34,791 nucleotides of DNA. Origin: Saccharofermentans sp. (GTDB lineage: Bacteria; Bacillota; Clostridia; Saccharofermentanales; Saccharofermentanaceae). A model generated the notes under the pieces. The model searched no databases. It was not told the origin of the DNA and was given only the letters and a program-made list of their open reading frames with translations. Of the stretch, positions 16,310 to 25,392 are shown in pieces; position 1 is the stretch's first letter; the number at the start of each line of letters is the position of its first letter. A program made the position numbers and the translations under genes. The DNA is taken from the NCBI GenBank assembly GCA_016292145.1, contig JAEFBA010000021.1, forward strand, positions 1 through 34,791. The letters run 5' to 3'.

Positions 16310-19300
16310 ATGAAGCGTATAAATTACAGCAAATTATTCAAAAAAAGCACTGCTATCGTTCTGGTTGCTGCAATGACAACCTCTGTAATCATGTCCTACG
16401 ACAAAGCAGGCCAGCTCTTCAATTCGATAAGAACTGTTTTCGCTGATGAGGTCGAAGATGCTGAGGCGTCTTCGGCCGAGAGCGAGGATCCCGTTGTAGA
16501 GACCACAGCAGCTCCCGTTGAAACCACGATTGATAATGTGACACCGGAAGATAAAAATGAAACTGATGTCATCGATGTTACAGAAGGTGAAAATGAAACA
16601 GCTTTCACGGATATCGAAAACACAGAGCCGGCAGAACCAGAGACAACAGAATCCACAGAAACAGAAATAAAAGAGACAGAAAGTTCTGAAGAGGTTCCAT
16701 CAGAGCCTGAGAATAATGAGACAAAGCCCGCTAAGCCTGATATCGAGCTCAAAGAGCGCAGGATCAAGGCTGAAGGCGAAAATATATATGTTTCAGGCCT
16801 TTTACCTGCAGACGTTAAAGTTACTGCAGAGAAAGTAGAGGTCGAAGTCAGCGGTGCAAAGGTTATCGCAGCTTACGACATCAAGGTTTTCGATAAGAAT
16901 GGAAACGAATGGCAGCCCGCTGAGCTCCTCAAGATCGAGGTAGCATCGGAAGAGTGTAACAGCGTTACAAAAAATGAAACAGAAGTCATTTATGTTCCTG
17001 ATGAGATCGCCGAGAGCGGCAAGCCGGTCGACATCAAGAATGAAAATATCGAGAAGATCGACGCTGAGGTTAAGAACGGTAAGGTAGAATTCGAAGCAGG
17101 GCATTTCAGTGTCTATGTTATCATCGAGCACGAGGATGAGAGCACCGTTGTTACGCCCAGAGTCAAGTTCCATTTTATCAGTGCCGATTTCAGCAGCCCG
17201 ATGACTGAAGGTAATACTTCTTACTATGCCGTAGATCCTTATGAATTCTATAATAAGAGTGAGAATAAGGACAAACAAAATTCCCAGATATTGAAAGATG
17301 ATGAATCGCTCGAGCTTATCGCGGATCCTGTAAATACCGCGACGGAGTATTTTTATGGCTGGTATGTTGTAGATCCGTATGTGAAGAGCGGAGAGACTGA
17401 TGAATACGGAATAGGTAAAAATAATAATAAACTTTATTATACATGGCCGGATAAACCCGACCATATCGCATTTGAGAAGCCTATCTCCATCAGTGAGAAA
17501 AATGTCAGTGTCGGAGATACGGTTAATTGGTCATTAGATGGAGTTACAGGATCCGGTGCTGTCGATAAAGACGGCAATGTGCACGTCCTTGTTGCGCCCG
17601 TATATGAGAACTATCATTTTGTGAACTTTATGCAGTTCGCGCACGATTCCGGAGCAGGATCCAGCGCTTCCAACCTGATGACGCGCAAGCTTTTGGTGTT
17701 CGGCGGTGCTTCTTCCGCAGAAGTCAAGGTCAGCGATGTTGCGGCAACCAGCACAGATGCTGTCCGCCTCATCTTTAAAGGCTGGGAGTATTATGACGGC
17801 ACTGATTGGGTCAAAGTTGAAACTATTGACTATAACGGAAACGAGCTCAAGGATCCCGGAAAAGACGGAAAATATATCACTGTCACAGGAGATATTGATC
17901 TCTATCCTATCTTTATCGAAGCCCGCTGGGCGGATTTTAACGTTGGTATCTCCGGCAACGGTGCCACCTATGTCGAATCACGCTATCTGATGGCATGGGA
18001 GGAAACCGGTGTCAACGCTTCTCTTTCGGAAATCGAAAGGCAGAGCATATTAACAAAGCTTGATGCTCCTACTCGCAGGGGCTACGATTTTGGTGGCTGG
18101 TACGTGAATCCTGATCATTATGATACAAGTACCGGAGAGTTTACTGGCGGTACACGTATCACCGAAACAACTATCACAGACGGAAAGGTCAGCATTCGTA
18201 CAGATATGACGATTCCCCCCGGATATGAGGGAGGGAGAAAGGCTTGGGAAGTAGCTGACGGCAAGCTAAAATTCTACTACGGGCTTTCTCGTCTGACACT
18301 CTATGCAAAATGGATCCCTGCGGCGACCAACATCTCTATCGTTTACTGGACGGAGAATGCACAGGAGCAGAATTATGTTGCACCTTCCGATCCGAAAGAC
18401 GATTATACATCCGCTTCCGTAAAGATTATTTCGACTACAGACCTGAATGCTCAGCTTGGCACAAGCTATGCTTCCGGATCTACGCTGCCCCTGTCAGCTC
18501 TAAAAAACTTCAAGGTTAATTCGGTTTCAATATTGAACGAGCAATACCTGGACGAGGCCGGAGCAGTACCTGCGGATGAGAAAAAGTTCTACGACCTGGA
18601 CGAGAACCTATCTGACGCATCCGTTGTCATAAACGGCGACGGAACTACGGTCATCAACGTTTATTTCAGTCGCAAGGTCTTTAAGATCGTATTCCACATT
18701 GGCCGTGACGGTTACGTAAAATCAGGCGGACACCAGAAACCGGCCGATACGCCTGATACCTGGGATGGCAACTGGATAGAATACATGTTCAAGGACTCGA
18801 AGGTTACGGCTTTGGGCTATACCAATTCGCATAATGCCTCGGAATCATACTCGGGGACATATTCGATGTCTTATAAAGGCAATACCTATGATTCGACCTA
18901 CGTCACTACAAATGCGAATGTCATGGGTGATTATGATCCGGCGGATGATGAGGCCAACCTGTACGTCATCAAGGCAAAGTACGGCGCTTACATCGGTGAC
19001 CGCTGGCCTTCGCCGTCCAATCCGAATTTCACTTTTGCCGGACCCGACAATTCGAAATATACGTTGTACATCTGGGCTGCTTATTACGGAAGCCTTTATT
19101 GCCGTATCGCCAATGAACGAAATACCGTCGGCAATCCTCAGGGTGCAAACCCGGATATCAACGGCGTATACCAGTATATGTCTGCGGAACTCTGCAGCAA
19201 CCGAGCCGGAGATGCAATTATCAACGAAAATCAGGTTCACCATCTGGTGGCTTGGTTCGGAGAAAAGAATAAATCCACCAGATTTAAGCAGTATCATATC

Positions 19301-22300
19301 CTCTACGAGGCAATTCCGGGCACTTACGATCCGAATACTGCCCACATTGTCTCAGGAAATGATTACCAGTCATATAATCTGACCACTTGGAGCCAGGAAC
19401 ACACCGCAGGTGATAAGAGCGAGATCGCAGGGCGCAATTTCATAGAGCTTTCAGATTCTCCGAGATTCCTCATCTCAAACCTGGAACCTCAGTTCCAGCT
19501 GGTTGACACGCCTGATGGCTATGAACTCTTCTACAGCTGCTATAACCCTACACAGGTTACAAATCCGGATATATCCGGCCAGAAGGATTATCACATATAC
19601 TTCTTCCTCAGACCGAAGCAGTATAACCTGACCTTCATGTACGAGAACGAGGCGGACCATAAGACAGATACCTATTACTATACACAGTCTCTTGCGGATG
19701 CAAACAAGTATGATCCGCCGTCAAGGACAGGTTATGTATTCCTTGGCTGGTATACCAATGAAGCCGGCATAGGCGAACCTTTCGATTTTGCGAACAGCAC
19801 TATGCCTAAAGCCAATGTGTTGCTTTATCCGGTCATGAAAGCGCTTAAGTACAAGGTGGAGATCGATCCGAACGGTGGTGAGATCGACCATATCAACCAT
19901 GATGAAACATCTTCGTATGACGGTTCCGGCAGAGGAGCGTTTAACCGCGGTGTTCTCTATAAGCTGGATCCGGTCACTGGCCAGCAGGTCTTAGATGACC
20001 AGAATCAGCCGATCGTAGAGCGTCCTGCTGACAGCGGATACCGCCGTGACCAGTCCACCTACTTCAACGGCACCTATGGCGAAAGGATCGGTCAATACAC
20101 TCTCAGTCCGAAGAATTATGTACAGCTGAGCGATAAGGACGCGGCAACTTACCGCGGCCATGTCTACTACTATGTCAACATGCAGCATAAACAGACTGAC
20201 GGCACAAGCGGCCTCCCGTCTGACCTGCGTATCGCTCTGTATGTCACGGAAACAGAGCTGTCTGACTTGTATGATTTCTATTACAAGGTTGCCGAAGCGA
20301 ACATAAATAACGGATCGCGCCCTGATATTACGCTCCTTAGCTTTGACCAGTGGAAAACTACTTACGTTTCCACACAGAAATACCGTCATATCACCGAGAG
20401 CGAGCACTGGACCTTTATGGGCTGGTACAGGGTCTATGATAACGGCTCCGAGGCTTCCATGCCCTACAACTTCAACGATCCTGTCTATGGTGAGATCAAG
20501 CTTCGCGCAAAATGGCGACTCGACGGCGGCATCTATATTAAATATAATCCTTATTTCTTCGTAGAGGAGAACGGTCAATTCACCGCCGTCATCGGCGATA
20601 TTGAACAGTGGACTGATCCGGCTCTTCCGGCGACGCAACTCTATGCCGACCAGTCGTCAACGAACATCCTGAGGGCGCCCACGCATGTAACGGAGAATTG
20701 GGTGTTCCGTGGCTGGCGTGTGGTAAGGCCGGACGGGAACAGCAGTACGATCACTGTTAACGGACAGCAATACACCTACCAGCAATGGACACCGATCCAG
20801 TTCGGCGAAAACGGAAACCCGATCTACTACAGCCCCGGCGACGATTTTACCGTAAATTCAGCGCTGGTTACCCAGACCGATGGACACGGCGGCATCATAC
20901 ACATGCAGGCGTATTACGAGCGTGTCAGTGATTCTTACCGCAGGCCGGATGTTACCAACCTGATCCTCGATGCGAATAATGCTCATGACGGATATGTGAA
21001 CGAAACTGATTCCACGTTGCTTCCTGCACTTAGCGGCCCCGGAAGTTCGATCATCAATACGACTGACCATATGGATGGAAGCAACCCGACGCAGATCCTG
21101 CTCGGCGATTTCCAGTCCAATATTTCGCTGCATCTGTACCGATATGCTACAACGAAGGCGTTTAATAAGATCACGGGCAAGAATTTCTTCACGCATAAAA
21201 ATGGCTATCTGTTGCTGGGATTTGACGAAAACTCTGATCCGAACAGTCCGACGACCGCTAAGGCTTATATCCCGGCATATGCTGCGGATTCAGTTATAGC
21301 AGTCACCAGAAACGATGCAAGGACTCTCTATGCGATGTGGGAGCCCATGGTGTATGTCACCTTTGTCAACACTACTGACGCGCCGATCACCATAAATCTT
21401 TCCGGAAGCGGAAACAGCACCATCAGCATTGTCAACAAGGCGACCGGTGAATTCGACCGTGAGGCGGCAACGAGCACGATCACCGTTCCCGCAAAGTCGG
21501 GTGACGTAAACGGTGAGGTCAAGATCGTCCTCCCGGGTGCGGTTGCAGGCACTGATACCGTTACGGCAACGGCGACTAACGATCACCTCGGTTATAAGCT
21601 GAAAGTCAACGGCGTATTCGGCTCGACCGATCCTTACGGCACCGGCAGCGACAAGATCCCGTTTGGCGGAACCGCAACTTATACAGGCACTCTGGTGACC
21701 AATCCTACAGGCATCATTGTCACCTATACTGAAGAACCCGTTCTTCAGGTCATTTATAATGTAAACGGCGGTATCTGGACGGAATCATCAGAGAACTACG
21801 TACATGCTTCAGGCGATCTGTACACGATTGACTCAGAAAAGATCGTTAATAATTCCTACCGTCCTTCTGACCCGGATCACAACAGCAAGATTTTCATCGG
21901 CTGGACGACCAACTCGGATATTGCTTCTCATTCAGACTTCAGCTCCGATACAGCGGTTACATGGGGAGAGACGACCATTACTCCGGATTCAGGCTCCAAT
22001 GTGCTGGAAAAGATCAAGAGCGACTACCTCTGGGACTTCAGTCAGCAGCCTCCCTACAATCAGACCCTGTACGCCGTTTGGAGTGATACCGTTATGGTAA
22101 GATACAATATCGTATATGGCAATATTAATGCTAATCCGGTCAAGCTCCATACCTGGAACGGTCCGGCTGTGACCAATACTCCCGGTGCGTACGCTTTCTA
22201 TCAGGACAGCTCGGATCTGCGTTATGTCACATATACTGTGGCTAAAGGCGAATGTGTCCCTAAGCCTGCTGATCCATCGCCAAATTCCGAAAAAACCGGG

Positions 22301-23167
22301 TGGGTCTTCATCAAATGGCTTAAATATAACTCTACGACAGACGGATACCGGTCAAGTGCTAAAAACATTGATCAGAACGTTCAGACTGTTCTTAACAATT
22401 ATGGTTTTGACTTTACGCAGCCTGTTACTGAGAACGTAACGCTGGTTACTTCCTGGACGGAAAGAAAGCGTCAGACCTTCACCTTTACCGTGGAAAACCG
22501 TACGGAGGGAGGAAACTCAGCTGACGAATTTGATTACAATATCGAGATCCAGAACGTTCAGGTCTGGGGTAAAATGAACAGCAGTGCATTAGAATACGGT
22601 GCACCGAACAGCACGTGGGGTTCTGTGTCTACGAGACTCAAGAACAATCAGCAGTATATGGTCACGATCACGGTTACTAGAACAACAGCCGAGCCTTATG
22701 AGTACAGTGTGTGGATCACAGTTACCGATAAAGACGGCCTTGTGGTAAAAGAGGACTACTTGCAGCAATGTGTAAAGCAAAAGGTTTACGACTATGTCTC
22801 TGACTATAGGTACACGCTGAATATCACTCAGAGTCAGAAGAACGGCTACACATCGGAGGTTTTCGTAGAAAACGTGGTTCCTGAGAACAACATTACCTAT
22901 TCAACAGATAACTCCACATTGTCCTACACCTTTGCGGTGGAACAGGCAACCAGAAGACCACAGAATTTTACAAGCAACGATAATGCCTTTGAGCCTGATG
23001 AGAACAACAGCCTTACTGTAGTCTTCAAAAACAAGGGCACAGCTTTGATCACTCCGACCGGAGTCACTTCCAATGTGCATCCATATGCACTGTTGCTGGC
23101 TTCCAGCCTGCTGCTGGTACCGGTCGTGCTGAAGCGCAGGCGCAGGAAGAGGAAAGAGAACGAATGA
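16310..23167 (+). CDS. Giant cell-wall-anchored repeat adhesin (candidate pilus tip or ancillary protein)
   Basis: This 2285-residue secreted protein has a signal peptide (residues 1-45, basic start then hydrophobic), a Thr/Glu/Pro-rich stalk-like segment (about 46-150) and a long beta-rich region. About nine InlB/Flg_new-like repeats with FxGWY-type cores lie near residues 344, 486, 591, 1141, 1366, 1463, 1631, 1860 and 1997. The C-terminus is a sorting signal: ITPTG (2247-2251), a hydrophobic segment and an Arg/Lys tail. ATG 16310 is chosen because AGAGGA lies 7 nt upstream and the promoter -10 is at 16262; longer in-frame starts overlap that promoter. The ITPTG motif parallels ISPTG of the pilin, so the class B sortase at 25393 probably handles both. 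Ligand unknown. Confidence 0.9.
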   Translation: MKRINYSKLFKKSTAIVLVAAMTTSVIMSYDKAGQLFNSIRTVFADEVEDAEASSAESEDPVVETTAAPVETTIDNVTPEDKNETDVIDVTEGENETAFTDIENTEPAEPETTESTETEIKETESSEEVPSEPENNETKPAKPDIELKERRIKAEGENIYVSGLLPADVKVTAEKVEVEVSGAKVIAAYDIKVFDKNGNEWQPAELLKIEVASEECNSVTKNETEVIYVPDEIAESGKPVDIKNENIEKIDAEVKNGKVEFEAGHFSVYVIIEHEDESTVVTPRVKFHFISADFSSPMTEGNTSYYAVDPYEFYNKSENKDKQNSQILKDDESLELIADPVNTATEYFYGWYVVDPYVKSGETDEYGIGKNNNKLYYTWPDKPDHIAFEKPISISEKNVSVGDTVNWSLDGVTGSGAVDKDGNVHVLVAPVYENYHFVNFMQFAHDSGAGSSASNLMTRKLLVFGGASSAEVKVSDVAATSTDAVRLIFKGWEYYDGTDWVKVETIDYNGNELKDPGKDGKYITVTGDIDLYPIFIEARWADFNVGISGNGATYVESRYLMAWEETGVNASLSEIERQSILTKLDAPTRRGYDFGGWYVNPDHYDTSTGEFTGGTRITETTITDGKVSIRTDMTIPPGYEGGRKAWEVADGKLKFYYGLSRLTLYAKWIPAATNISIVYWTENAQEQNYVAPSDPKDDYTSASVKIISTTDLNAQLGTSYASGSTLPLSALKNFKVNSVSILNEQYLDEAGAVPADEKKFYDLDENLSDASVVINGDGTTVINVYFSRKVFKIVFHIGRDGYVKSGGHQKPADTPDTWDGNWIEYMFKDSKVTALGYTNSHNASESYSGTYSMSYKGNTYDSTYVTTNANVMGDYDPADDEANLYVIKAKYGAYIGDRWPSPSNPNFTFAGPDNSKYTLYIWAAYYGSLYCRIANERNTVGNPQGANPDINGVYQYMSAELCSNRAGDAIINENQVHHLVAWFGEKNKSTRFKQYHILYEAIPGTYDPNTAHIVSGNDYQSYNLTTWSQEHTAGDKSEIAGRNFIELSDSPRFLISNLEPQFQLVDTPDGYELFYSCYNPTQVTNPDISGQKDYHIYFFLRPKQYNLTFMYENEADHKTDTYYYTQSLADANKYDPPSRTGYVFLGWYTNEAGIGEPFDFANSTMPKANVLLYPVMKALKYKVEIDPNGGEIDHINHDETSSYDGSGRGAFNRGVLYKLDPVTGQQVLDDQNQPIVERPADSGYRRDQSTYFNGTYGERIGQYTLSPKNYVQLSDKDAATYRGHVYYYVNMQHKQTDGTSGLPSDLRIALYVTETELSDLYDFYYKVAEANINNGSRPDITLLSFDQWKTTYVSTQKYRHITESEHWTFMGWYRVYDNGSEASMPYNFNDPVYGEIKLRAKWRLDGGIYIKYNPYFFVEENGQFTAVIGDIEQWTDPALPATQLYADQSSTNILRAPTHVTENWVFRGWRVVRPDGNSSTITVNGQQYTYQQWTPIQFGENGNPIYYSPGDDFTVNSALVTQTDGHGGIIHMQAYYERVSDSYRRPDVTNLILDANNAHDGYVNETDSTLLPALSGPGSSIINTTDHMDGSNPTQILLGDFQSNISLHLYRYATTKAFNKITGKNFFTHKNGYLLLGFDENSDPNSPTTAKAYIPAYAADSVIAVTRNDARTLYAMWEPMVYVTFVNTTDAPITINLSGSGNSTISIVNKATGEFDREAATSTITVPAKSGDVNGEVKIVLPGAVAGTDTVTATATNDHLGYKLKVNGVFGSTDPYGTGSDKIPFGGTATYTGTLVTNPTGIIVTYTEEPVLQVIYNVNGGIWTESSENYVHASGDLYTIDSEKIVNNSYRPSDPDHNSKIFIGWTTNSDIASHSDFSSDTAVTWGETTITPDSGSNVLEKIKSDYLWDFSQQPPYNQTLYAVWSDTVMVRYNIVYGNINANPVKLHTWNGPAVTNTPGAYAFYQDSSDLRYVTYTVAKGECVPKPADPSPNSEKTGWVFIKWLKYNSTTDGYRSSAKNIDQNVQTVLNNYGFDFTQPVTENVTLVTSWTERKRQTFTFTVENRTEGGNSADEFDYNIEIQNVQVWGKMNSSALEYGAPNSTWGSVSTRLKNNQQYMVTITVTRTTAEPYEYSVWITVTDKDGLVVKEDYLQQCVKQKVYDYVSDYRYTLNITQSQKNGYTSEVFVENVVPENNITYSTDNSTLSYTFAVEQATRRPQNFTSNDNAFEPDENNSLTVVFKNKGTALITPTGVTSNVHPYALLLASSLLLVPVVLKRRRRKRKENE

Positions 23168-23284
23168 ACAGATGCTCGATCATTAATAGGTCAAAAGTAA
23201 ATATTTATTGATTATATAAGATGTGTTTTTATAAATTACGTGAAATAAAGAAAGGGGGGCAGGAGCAAAGCGAAAATGATTAAC

Positions 23285-23299
23285 AAAGTGTGACACTTT
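23285..23299. promoter_or_regulatory. AAAGTGT palindrome upstream of the pilin promoter
   Basis: AAAGTGT-G-ACACTTT is a perfect 7-1-7 palindrome. A third AAAGTGT (23324-23330) overlaps the first TGTCCC of the pilin activator site, 39 bp away in the same orientation. It may be an additional regulator site; no equivalent is seen in front of the adhesin gene. Confidence 0.4.
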
Positions 23300-23327
23300 T
23301 CGAGAAATGTATCAAAAATGCTTAAAG

Positions 23328-23344
23328 TGTCCCATTTCTGTCCC
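23328..23344 (+). promoter_or_regulatory. TGTCCC direct repeat, activator site of the pilin gene
   Basis: TGTCCC at 23328-23333 and 23339-23344, 5-bp gap and 11-bp period, followed after 11 bp by the -10 at 23356. The 18-bp block starting at the preceding G matches the adhesin-gene site at 16 of 18 positions, while the sequences on both sides differ. Confidence 0.78.
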
Positions 23345-23352
23345 TAACCAAA

Positions 23353-23361
23353 TGGTATAAA
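23353..23361 (+). promoter_or_regulatory. Extended -10 of the pilin gene
   Basis: TGG-TATAAA (23353-23361) is an extended -10 with no -35 match. It predicts a start near 23368 and a 5' leader of about 68 nt before the pilin ATG. Confidence 0.68.
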
Positions 23362-23435
23362 AAAGTTACAACAAACATCAAACTACCAACAAATTCAAAA
23401 ACTCAAAACTGATGACTAATGAGGAGGATACTAAT

Positions 23436-24671
23436 ATGAAACGCATATTACGAAAAGTAGCAAGTATTTTCGTTGCTACAGCTATGGTAGCCGCGCTGGG
23501 CGTATCAGCAATGGCTGCTGAACTGCCGGAAGAAGGCGTAACAGGTGATAAAAATCCTGCTACTGCTCTTGAAACAACTCTGGTAATTCAGAAGGATCTT
23601 AAGGTTTACAATCCTTCAGCTGATGAAGTCTATGGACCTGGCGTAAGCTATACATATACTATTGGAGCCGGTTCAGCAGAAAAGGAAATTACAGATGCAG
23701 ACGGCGTTAAGGCATTAACAAAGGCCGGCGTTGGCACCCCGACTATTACAGGAGCGGTTGCTTATCCGAATAATGAAAAGGTAGATGCAGCGCCTGCTGG
23801 TGCATCTAACCTTAAGCCTATTACAATAAGCTTTGATGGTGTTACATTCCCCGGTGCAGGTGTCTATCGTTATGTAGTTACTGAGACATGTTCAAACAAA
23901 GCTGCTGTCGGAGTAGTTGGCGATAATGCAACTGAAACTGTCCGTTATCTCGATGTTTATGTAAGAGATCCTAAGGACGGCGAGACAGCAGGTTACAAGA
24001 TCTACGGCTACGTTTTGTTTGCGGTTGATGATGATATCGACGGATCTACTGCTGCCAGCAACAATCTTGATGATGTAGTTAAGACACAGGGTTTTGTTGA
24101 CACAACAACAGGTTCAGGTTCCGGCGCAGCAACACTTAAGGCAGATGCATACTATACTTATAATCTTGAAGTAAAAAAGACACTTGTTAATGATGCTGCT
24201 AATAATGACCATGGTTTCCCGTTCACATTGACATTCACCAAACCTGATGGCGTCACCGGTAATTTCAATCTTATCTCTTCTGATGGCGATCCTTTAGCTA
24301 TGGATGCAAGTATAACAACAACTATCGCTAATGGTAATTCAGTTACATATACCGGTATCCCTTGCGGAACAACAGTCGGTATCTCTGAGAAGAACGATAT
24401 AGACGCTAAGATCTATTATGTAACTACAAGCGGAGCTGAGACGGATCTTTCTAACGTAATGCTTGAGCCTCAGGATAATACTGATCCTGTTACAGTTACT
24501 ACAACGAAGGGTGCAGCAGGCGAAGATAAGACAGTTGAATTCACAAATGAATACGTTCTCATCTCACCTACAGGCGTAGCTCTTGCAATCCTTCCGTTCG
24601 TAATTCTCTTTACATTCGGTGTAGGATTCCTGGTTGCCGGTACAGCTAAGAGAAAAGAAGACGAAGCTTGA
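23436..24671 (+). CDS. Major pilin, two-domain Spy0128/FctA-like, sortase-anchored
   Basis: This 411-residue protein has a signal peptide ending AMA before A28, two Ig-like isopeptide domains and a sorting signal ISPTG (376-380) with membrane segment and KRKEDEA tail. Against Streptococcus pyogenes Spy0128 (from memory), domain 1 aligns K53 with the linking Lys and E150 (in VVTE) with the catalytic Glu, but the linking Asn is D222 (GFVDTT). Domain 2 keeps a Lys (K247 or K248 in EVKKTL), E318 (GISE) and N371 (EFTNEY). GAGGAGGA (23421-23428), 7 nt upstream, fixes ATG 23436. It is preceded by the TGTCCC promoter and followed by SipA-like and sortase genes, as in FCT pilus loci. Confidence 0.9.
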   Translation: MKRILRKVASIFVATAMVAALGVSAMAAELPEEGVTGDKNPATALETTLVIQKDLKVYNPSADEVYGPGVSYTYTIGAGSAEKEITDADGVKALTKAGVGTPTITGAVAYPNNEKVDAAPAGASNLKPITISFDGVTFPGAGVYRYVVTETCSNKAAVGVVGDNATETVRYLDVYVRDPKDGETAGYKIYGYVLFAVDDDIDGSTAASNNLDDVVKTQGFVDTTTGSGSGAATLKADAYYTYNLEVKKTLVNDAANNDHGFPFTLTFTKPDGVTGNFNLISSDGDPLAMDASITTTIANGNSVTYTGIPCGTTVGISEKNDIDAKIYYVTTSGAETDLSNVMLEPQDNTDPVTVTTTKGAAGEDKTVEFTNEYVLISPTGVALAILPFVILFTFGVGFLVAGTAKRKEDEA

Positions 24672-24722
24672 TACGGAAAGGTATCCGAATCGCTAAGATT
24701 ATCGGTTAAAATGAATTTAAGG

Positions 24723-24757
24723 GGTGCGGATGCTGAAGAAGCATCCGTACCTTATTT
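24723..24757 (+). terminator. Hairpin between pilin and sipA-like gene (partial terminator)
   Basis: An 11-bp GC-rich stem (24723-24733 with 24741-24751, one G-T wobble) and a 7-nt loop are followed by TTATTT. The T tract is short, so it probably terminates most but not all transcripts, giving much pilin mRNA and less of the assembly enzymes downstream. Confidence 0.65.
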
Positions 24758-24790
24758 AAAAACCACAGGGGAGTAATAAGAGGTAGCCAT

Positions 24791-25366
24791 ATGAGTGAGA
24801 ATACTAATATAGAGAAGAGAAATGAGGAGAATTCTGTAGCTTCCGGTACACAGAAGACTATCGGCAAGGCCAAGTCACAGATGAGATCTCTCCATTTCTC
24901 ACTCCTGAGCATCCTGATAATCATAATTCTCGTGTGGCTCATGCTGGGAGTTGTTTTCGGAATCATGAAGGCTCCTTCGAATGATATGTCTCCGAGAGTC
25001 GATTACGGAGATCTGCTCCTTTATTTCAGATTTGACAGAAAGTTCGACGTTAATGAGGTAGTAGTCATCAATAAGAACGATACGATCTACCTTGGAAGAG
25101 TCATTGCCGTAGGCGGCGATACGGTTGATATCACTGACGAAGCTCATCTGATCGTCAACGGCAATGCAATCAAAGAACCTAAGATCTACTACACAACGCC
25201 CCGTTACGAGGGCTATGAGGAATTCCCCCAGACTATTCCCGAAGGCGAATATTTCATCCTGGTAGACAGGAGAGAGGGCGGAGAAGACAGCCGTTACTAC
25301 GGTACGGTTAAAGCAAAAGAGATCAAAGGCTCAGTTGTTACTTTGATAAGGCGTAACAATTTGTAA
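24791..25366 (+). CDS. SipA-like signal peptidase homolog lacking catalytic residues
   Basis: This 191-residue protein has a cytoplasmic N-terminus (1-35), one membrane helix (about 36-58) and an extracellular S26 signal peptidase fold. In active type I peptidases the boxes read PSxSM (Ser) and YIKRVIG (Lys). Here they read PSNDMSP with D65 in place of Ser, and YLGRVIA with G102 in place of Lys. The same two substitutions, Asp and Gly, are known in S. pyogenes SipA, which is needed for pilus polymerisation rather than cleavage (from memory). AAGAGG at 24778-24783 sets the start. It sits between pilin and class B sortase. It should act as a pilus assembly factor at the membrane, not as a protease. 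Confidence 0.88.
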   Translation: MSENTNIEKRNEENSVASGTQKTIGKAKSQMRSLHFSLLSILIIIILVWLMLGVVFGIMKAPSNDMSPRVDYGDLLLYFRFDRKFDVNEVVVINKNDTIYLGRVIAVGGDTVDITDEAHLIVNGNAIKEPKIYYTTPRYEGYEEFPQTIPEGEYFILVDRREGGEDSRYYGTVKAKEIKGSVVTLIRRNNL

Positions 25367-25392
25367 TCTCCTTAGTAGTATAGAGGCATCAT

